Source: Hypericum androsaemum (lineage: Eukaryota > Streptophyta > Magnoliopsida > Malpighiales > Hypericaceae). Taken from it: 64,000 bases of DNA. This document shows, one piece after another, positions 59,181 through 64,000 of this stretch (within the stretch, counting starts at the first letter, position 1; the number at the start of each line of letters is the position of its first letter). The notes below the pieces were generated by a model. It saw nothing but the letters and a program-made list of their open reading frames with translations. It did no database searches and was not told the DNA's origin. Both the position numbers and the translations under genes were made by a program. The stretch covers positions 107,001-171,000 of the forward strand of contig OZ023197.1 of assembly GCA_963995505.1 (NCBI GenBank), in the 5' to 3' direction.

Positions 59181-60548
59181 GAGCAAATTGCCCTCATGTC
59201 TCTTGTGTTTGCTTAAATCAATATTTTAGTCTTGTTATTTCGAAATCGAAACTTTTATCCCTTCAGTTTGCTTCTATTGTACTCTTAGGTCCCTCGCTAA
59301 TATCATCGGTCAATATAATTTCAAAATGACAGTTCTACCCTTTCAATAAAAAAATGAAAAACTATGGTCTTTCCTAAGTTATCTTCTTCGTTCCAAATCT
59401 TTTCAGGTAGTGAAAACCTTCTCCAGCACCGGTCATCTTTTCCAAATATAATAAGTCGCAATCGAAGGTTAATCACAAGTCAAAACAAGGCGATGGTTGT
59501 GGTTCCTTGATTTAGGGTTTTGAAGTGTGTAATTAGGGATTGATTAGTGGATCTTATTGAGCTTCGTTTCAAAATAATAGTTTTAAAACGTTTAATTGAT
59601 TTAGGGATTGATTTCCTCTCCCTCTCCCTCTCCTCTCCACTCCCCTCTTTACTCTCTCTGCCTTTCACTCGCTCGCAACAAAGAACTTCAAGAATCGAAC
59701 TCCAAGAACGCCAAGATATTCTCCTCCAAATCCAAACCCCGGGTGGTCAAGGAGGCCGACGAGCTGAAGGTTGTTAAAGAAAGGGTGAAGAGCGCGAGCT
59801 CATGAAGGAGGCAGTTTTGGCCTGAAATGCCTTCACTGCGGCCCACTCCAGCTACTCCAAGAACCTCAAGAACACTGCTAGCGACGCCGCCGGAGCAGTT
59901 TCTTCCTCCTCCATCGTCGGTGGAGGCCAATCCTTGGGGTCTGCCGCCGCTGGAATCGTTCCTCCATCACCTGGGCCTCAACGAAGTGGCCTACCTAATC
60001 TGGTTTTTGGTCGGACCCATTTTTATCAAGGCTCTCAGATTTTAATTTCATTTAATTAGTTAATTGGGGAAGATGATGGGTTTTTGGTGATGGGTTTAAA
60101 ATGGGGTAGACGATGGGTTCCGACCAGCCCCCCAGTCGAACGCCGGTCGTCCCCGCACGCTCAATTCACGCCGGTCATCTTTGTCAGCCAAAGCTCGTGG
60201 TTGCACGCTCCATTCCTAGTCATTCCAAGAAAGAGGGGAGAGCCCTAGGAGTAATGGGTGTAGGAATATTGTTCACGGTTTGATTTTAATTGTAGAAGTT
60301 GATTGTAGTTTTTAATTGAAAGATGTTGATTCCTAGGGAGAAGATGAGGGAATAAAATGATCTTTTGTTTTTCTGAAGGGTATAAATGTCTTAGAAAAAC
60401 TATGTTGACCGATGACATCAGCATTTGACTCGGTAGGGACCTGAGAGTAAAATAAAAGCAAACTAGGAGATCAAAATTTTGATTTCAAAACAGCGAGGAC
60501 AAAAATAGTGATTTAAGCAAACATCAGGGACCTGAGGGCAATTTGCTC
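59181..60548. mobile_element. Pack-MULE carrying a DUF630-like gene fragment
   Basis: A perfect 9-bp target duplication TTTTTAATA lies at 59172-59180 and 60549-60557. The ends are long inverted repeats of about 180 bp, both starting GAGCAAATTGCCCTCA and sharing TGTTTGCTTAAATCA and CATCGGTCAA. Nine-base duplications with long TIRs define Mutator-like elements. There is no transposase. Between the arms lies GC-rich sequence with a recognisable plant gene fragment, so it is a Pack-MULE. It sits directly upstream of the RRM gene. Confidence 0.93.
59787..59893 (+). pseudogene. Captured DUF630-like fragment inside the Pack-MULE
   Basis: The frame reads EERELMKEAVLA, stop (TGA 59823-59825), NAFTAAHSSYSKNLKNTASD. 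DUF630/DUF632 proteins begin with a Cys-Lys-x-Arg..Lys-Glu-Ala-Val..Arg-Asn-Ala-Phe..Ala-His-Ser..Tyr..Leu-Lys-Asn-Thr block, so the TGA is very likely a CGA Arg codon after C-to-T change. The GC-rich downstream part (LPPPSSVEANPWGLPPLESF in another frame) may come from the same parent. The parent gene is elsewhere in the genome. Confidence 0.7.
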
Positions 60549-60645
60549 TTTTTAATAATATCGGACGTTACTTGCTATTCGCACCACGCGTCTTGCTGTT
60601 GCCACTCCATTTCTTGCCGTGAAGTTAGTTGGTCAAAGAGACTAG

Positions 60646-60693
60646 TGGGCCCTTTATATGGGCCATTGGACTAAGTGGGCTGAAGAAGGCCCA
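60646..60693 (-). promoter_or_regulatory. Site II cluster, possibly the displaced RRM-gene promoter
   Basis: TGGGCC at 60646-60651 and 60659-60664, TGGGCT at 60676-60681 and GGCCCA at 60688-60693 form a tight cluster. Site II clusters normally sit within about 200 bases of the start of organelle-related genes. The nearest gene pointing away from it is the RRM gene, whose ATG is now about 1.5 kb away because of the 1368-bp Pack-MULE; without the insert the spacing would be about 155-200 bases. Confidence 0.5.
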
Positions 60694-60779
60694 AGTACAT
60701 TGCTTATTAATTCATTTATGTAAAGCACAATCCGATGCATCCGTTCTATTTTTAAACCACGAATAATTGGAGTTTTTTA

Positions 60780-61047
60780 GGGCAAATTACCCTAGTTTAT
60801 AGTTTTATTATTCGCAGGTTCCTAACTTTCGAAAATAGTGTATGAGGTCCCTGCTTTTAATAAAGAAAATATTGGTCTGAGGTCCCTAGTCACCGGATCG
60901 ATCTTCTTAAAAATTTCCGGAGAAAATCTCCAATCCCGTGACTAAGGACCTCAGACCAATATTTTCTTAAAAAGCAGGGACCTCACAGAAAGTCAGGGAC
61001 CTGCGAGTAATAAAACTATAAATCAGGGACCTGAGAGTAATTTTTCC
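60780..61047. mobile_element. 268-bp foldback MITE of the same MULE-type family
   Basis: Almost the whole element is two inverted arms of about 110-120 bp. The left begins GGGCAAATTACCCT; the right, reversed, begins GGAAAAATTACTCTCAGGTC. The arms share TGAGGTCCCTGCTTTTAA-like and AAAATATTGGTCTGAGGTCC blocks around a short centre. TTTTTTA is present on both sides (60773-60779, 61048-61054). The tips match those of the larger elements at 32870 and 59181. Confidence 0.8.
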
Positions 61048-61066
61048 TTTTTTATCCATTGTTTAT

Positions 61067-61530
61067 CAAGGTTTTCAAATACGACCTGGAGGTCGACCCG
61101 AATTTTGGGCCGAACCCCAGGTCAACCGGTCGGACCGGTACTTTTATATTAAAAAATATATTTTTATTAAAATTTTAATTACCACTACCCTACTACCCCA
61201 GCCAAACGACCAACCCTGATTTTTTGTTTCAACCTTACGAAACTATCTTTTAAAAAAAGAAAATATCCGACCAAACATAATTTTTCTCTTTTTATTAGGG
61301 TTTGGTTGATTTTTTTTATCTTTTTTCTTGGTCAAAATATCTGACCAACCTTGATTTTTTGGTTCAACCTTACGAACCGAAAAATACGGGATAAAAAATT
61401 TGGTCAAACTACTCGGTCCGACCATTTCTGGGCGGTTGGTAAGGTTGATAATTTTTTGACCAAACCCGGTATGTTCTTCCGATCGAATCATGGTCCGACC
61501 TCGGTCGGACTGCTTTATTTAACAACCATG
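61067..61530. mobile_element. hAT-type MITE, 464 bp, with 8-bp target duplication
   Basis: TTGTTTAT flanks at 61059-61066 and 61531-61538. The ends are CAAGGTTTTCAAATA and, reversed, CATGGTTGTTAAATA. Both arms carry GGTCGGACCG-type subterminal motifs. No transposase. It inserted 12 bases from the neighbouring MITE. Confidence 0.85.
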
Positions 61531-61668
61531 TTGTTTATATATAAAAAAAGCACAATCTTTTTTATTTTATCCCTACCCCATTTATTAGATTCAAGACATT
61601 TCTGAAAGAATAGAAAATCTTAATACACAAACAAATCATGAACTGAAAATGTAAAAGGGAATTATTAG

Positions 61669-62255
61669 TCATGCAAGAGCATTTAACACATTGGGAGATT
61701 TTCCTTGGAAAATCCTTTCCCTGGCATTGATTGCCTGTTTCTCCCAATTGGTCCGACTCGCTACAACAAAGAGAAGAAGTGTTTGCAACAAGGCGCCAAC
61801 TTGTATCCCAATCCATAGTCCTTTCCCTCTCAGTTGGAACCGAAATCCCAATATGGCCGCCGCTGGAACCCCGCACAGGTACAGCGCCCCCAGATTCACA
61901 TATGCGCCTACGTGCTGCCACCCGCATCCCCTTGCTACACCTGTTACGAAATAAACGAATGTCGTAATCTCAACGTACCTTCTCAACCCCGTTATAATAT
62001 CACTTTATGATTAATTACCTGATAGTATTCCCTGGAGGCCATCTATAACAACGGAGACGCAGACCAGAGGAGCTATGTCGGAGACGTGCTCGACAACTTT
62101 GAGCTCGCTGCTAAAGCTGTAACCGAAGACGTGTCTGGTGGCGAAGAGGGTCCCACTCACCACCACCAGCTCCGCCACCCCCACCACCATCACCGCCGAC
62201 ACGGGTTCGTGCTGCTCCCGGGTTACCGGCTCCCAGCTCGTTTGATACTCTGGTG
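61669..62255 (-). pseudogene. MATE efflux transporter (DTX type), broken 3' end
   Basis: Two exons, 62019-62255 and 61669-61940, joined GT-AG. The first opens with STRVSNELGAGNPGAARTR, the family hallmark, but then needs a frame change to reach AVMVVGVAELVVVSGTLFAT and HVSDIAPLVCVSVVIDGLQG. A 1-nt insertion or 2-nt deletion near 62205 has occurred. The second exon is open: GVARGCGWQHVGAYVNLGAL, then GFRFQLRGKGLWIGIQVGAL, stop at 61669. Plant MATE proteins are about 480-500 residues, and everything N-terminal to the motif is missing between here and 64000. Either the upstream exons lie beyond the window or the gene is truncated. The frame break favours a pseudogene. Confidence 0.8.
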
Positions 62256-62609
62256 CTGTATTCACGTGTATAGGGTAAATCAGTTAATAAATTATTAGTG
62301 ATTCTAGGCTCAAGAATTGTTAAATTCGTAAGTTAATTACCTCACATCAGCACCTAGCCCGTTAGGTATTGAGTAGAGAGTCGCTATTGTTGTGAGACTG
62401 TGGATGTTATTTGCATGTTCACGCGTTCAAATGTAGCAAAATTAATAATGAATCATGATTGTTGCATTAATAAAAAAATTTCAGGAAAAAAAAATTAATG
62501 GGTAAAATAAAGGCCACTATATATTACTAGTAAATACGCACGCGCGATGCGAGTGCTGTTCTATTTCAAAATCCGCATAACATATCTTTCAAAAATAAAA
62601 AAGAATGGG

Positions 62610-63415
62610 GTCGGGGGTTTCGGGAGTCGGTGTCCGTCGTTGGGGGGTCCAGAGTCGGGGGGGTCCGGAGTCTGGCGGTCCAGTGGTCCGGGGTCGGGGG
62701 TCCAGCGGTTCGGGGGTCCGGTTGTCCAAGGGTCCGTGGCTTAGGGTCTGAGGGTCCATGGGTTGTCCGGTGGTCCAGGAGTCTGGGGTCCGTGGTTTGG
62801 TGGTCTGGTAGTTCGGGGGTCCGGTGGTCCTGTGGTCCTGTGGTCCGGGAGTCCGCGGTCCGGTGGTTCGGGGGTTCGTGATTCGGTGGTCTAATAGTCC
62901 AGGGTCCGGTGGTCTGCGGCCGGGGGTTTGGGAGTTCGGTGGTCCGAGGGTCCTAGGGTCCGAAGGTCCGTGGTCTAGTCCGAGGTCCGTGGTCCATGGT
63001 CTGTGGCTAGGTGGTCCGTGGTCCAGTGGTCTGGGGTCCGGTGGTCCGCGGTCCAGGGGTCTGGTGGTTCTGTGGTCCAGGGGTCGGTGGGCCGATGGTC
63101 CGGGGTCTGGTTGTCCGGGGGTCCGGTTGTCCGTGGTCCTGGGGTTCGTGGTCCCGTGATTCGGGGTCCGTGGTTTGGTGGTCCGGGGTCTGGTGGTCCT
63201 GTGGTCCGGGGGTCGGTGGTCCGCAGTCCAGGAGTTTGTGGTTCGGTGGTCTGATGGTCCGGGGTCCGGTAGTCCGCGGTCTGGAGGTTCAGTTGTTTGG
63301 GATCAGTGGTTCGGTGGTCTGGGGATCCTAGGGTCTGTGGTCCGGTAGTCTGGTCCGGGGATCCGTGGTCCGGTGGTCTGGTGTTCTGAGGGTCCGGTGG
63401 TTCGGTGGTCGGTGA
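62610..63415. repeat. GGTCCG-rich minisatellite, about 0.8 kb
   Basis: Irregular tandem units of 8 to 10 bases built from GGTCCG, GGGGTCCG, GTGGTCC and GGTCTG run without a break, with strong G-over-C skew on the plus strand. Long open frames exist in several phases, only because the repeat lacks stop codons. A TTTGGG-rich, telomere-like tail follows at 63415-63510. Confidence 0.9.
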
Positions 63416-63510
63416 TTTTGGATTTGAGTTTTGGGTTTTGGGTATTAGATTTTGGGTTTGGGATTTGGGTTTGGAATATTTATTTTGGGTTTGGGATTTA
63501 GGTTTGTGAG

Positions 63511-64000
63511 TAGTTTAGACATTTCCACGTGACATACTAAACGACCCAAAAAAGAAAATTCTTTTTATTATAGTAAGATTATTATAGTAAGATATATACA
63601 TTGTATGTTAACAAGATTATAATCTCAAACACGCCGCTTAAATAATCTTATAAACAAGAACAAATAACAGGATCAAATCATCCTCATACTAAATTTGAAT
63701 ATTTATACAACCCAAAATTTTAGAATAATAAATATTTGAATTATTTATACTCATAAACAAGTCCATAACTAACAATGCTTATCGAGAATTTTAAAAAAAA
63801 ATCGTTGGTATAAAAAAATGTATTGGCCAAAGACCATTTAGTATAACGGTACAAGACGTTGACAAATTCTTGGAGGTCCGGCGTTCAAACCCTAACAATT
63901 GTAATCATTGTTTAAAAATTTACCTTACAAAAACTAAAAAATTGTATTGGTTTGCAAAGACAAAAACACTCATGGGTTGAGCCCAAGCCCAACCGAATAC
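63511..64000. other. AT-rich right end of the window
   Basis: No exon was recognised. The region contains a direct TTATTATAGTAAGA repeat at about 63564. The missing MATE exons, if they exist, were not found here. Confidence 0.4.

Noticed and set aside
62630..63331. Long Gly/Val/Trp-rich open frames in several phases
   Set aside because: They are created by the stop-free GGTCCG minisatellite, have no family signature and overlap in multiple frames.

Overview
The window is plant nuclear DNA. Genes are split by short GT-AG introns, several proteins are plant-specific or organelle-directed (mitoribosomal mS33, a P-class PPR protein, QRT3-type polygalacturonase, SUF4-type zinc finger, UGT72-like glycosyltransferase), and the space between genes is AT-rich with plant-type transposons. 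From memory, several neighbours here are also linked in Arabidopsis (PIG-C with a cationic amino acid transporter; the EMB1025-type PPR gene with QRT3; mS33 with POLH), which suggests a non-grass angiosperm with a conserved ancestral block. The species cannot be named from the sequence.

Layout. 0-13 kb: mS33 (+), an intronless PPR gene (+), a single-exon CAT transporter (-), ten-exon TAM41 (-) and proteasome subunit alpha-4 (-). 13-27 kb: a tandem duplication of the DNA polymerase eta gene. The copy at 22.5-26.9 kb gives a clean 16-exon, 701-residue model. The copy at 13.2-21.1 kb is dead (nonsense codon, 1-nt frameshift, lost splice acceptor) and carries a 3.6-kb nested LTR insertion in intron 4. 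A broken, internally deleted copy of the PPR gene lies between the two. 27-37 kb: COX11 (+, head-to-head with live POLH), SUF4-like (-), a Mutator-like element and PIG-C (+). 37-50 kb: tRNA-Leu(CAA), QRT3 (+) and a transposon-rich tract holding a hAT MITE with its empty-site paralogue, a 5'-truncated LINE with an 11-bp target duplication, and a dead copia fragment that has tandemly doubled 645 bp of its integrase. 50-64 kb: choline-phosphate cytidylyltransferase (+), UGT (-), a four-exon RRM protein (-), a Pack-MULE carrying a DUF630-like gene fragment just upstream of the RRM start codon, two MITEs, a broken MATE transporter 3' end and a GGTCCG-rich minisatellite.

The genes are housekeeping functions with no operon-like logic: organelle biogenesis (mS33, TAM41, COX11, PPR, RRM), phospholipid and GPI synthesis (TAM41, CCT, PIG-C), proteolysis, translesion synthesis, wall loosening and glycosylation. 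The most notable content is structural: transposon insertions into or beside gene promoters with intact target-site duplications, and a live/dead pair of polymerase eta genes. Exon coordinates come from reading splice sites and frames by eye; all multi-exon models given as CDS close in frame.
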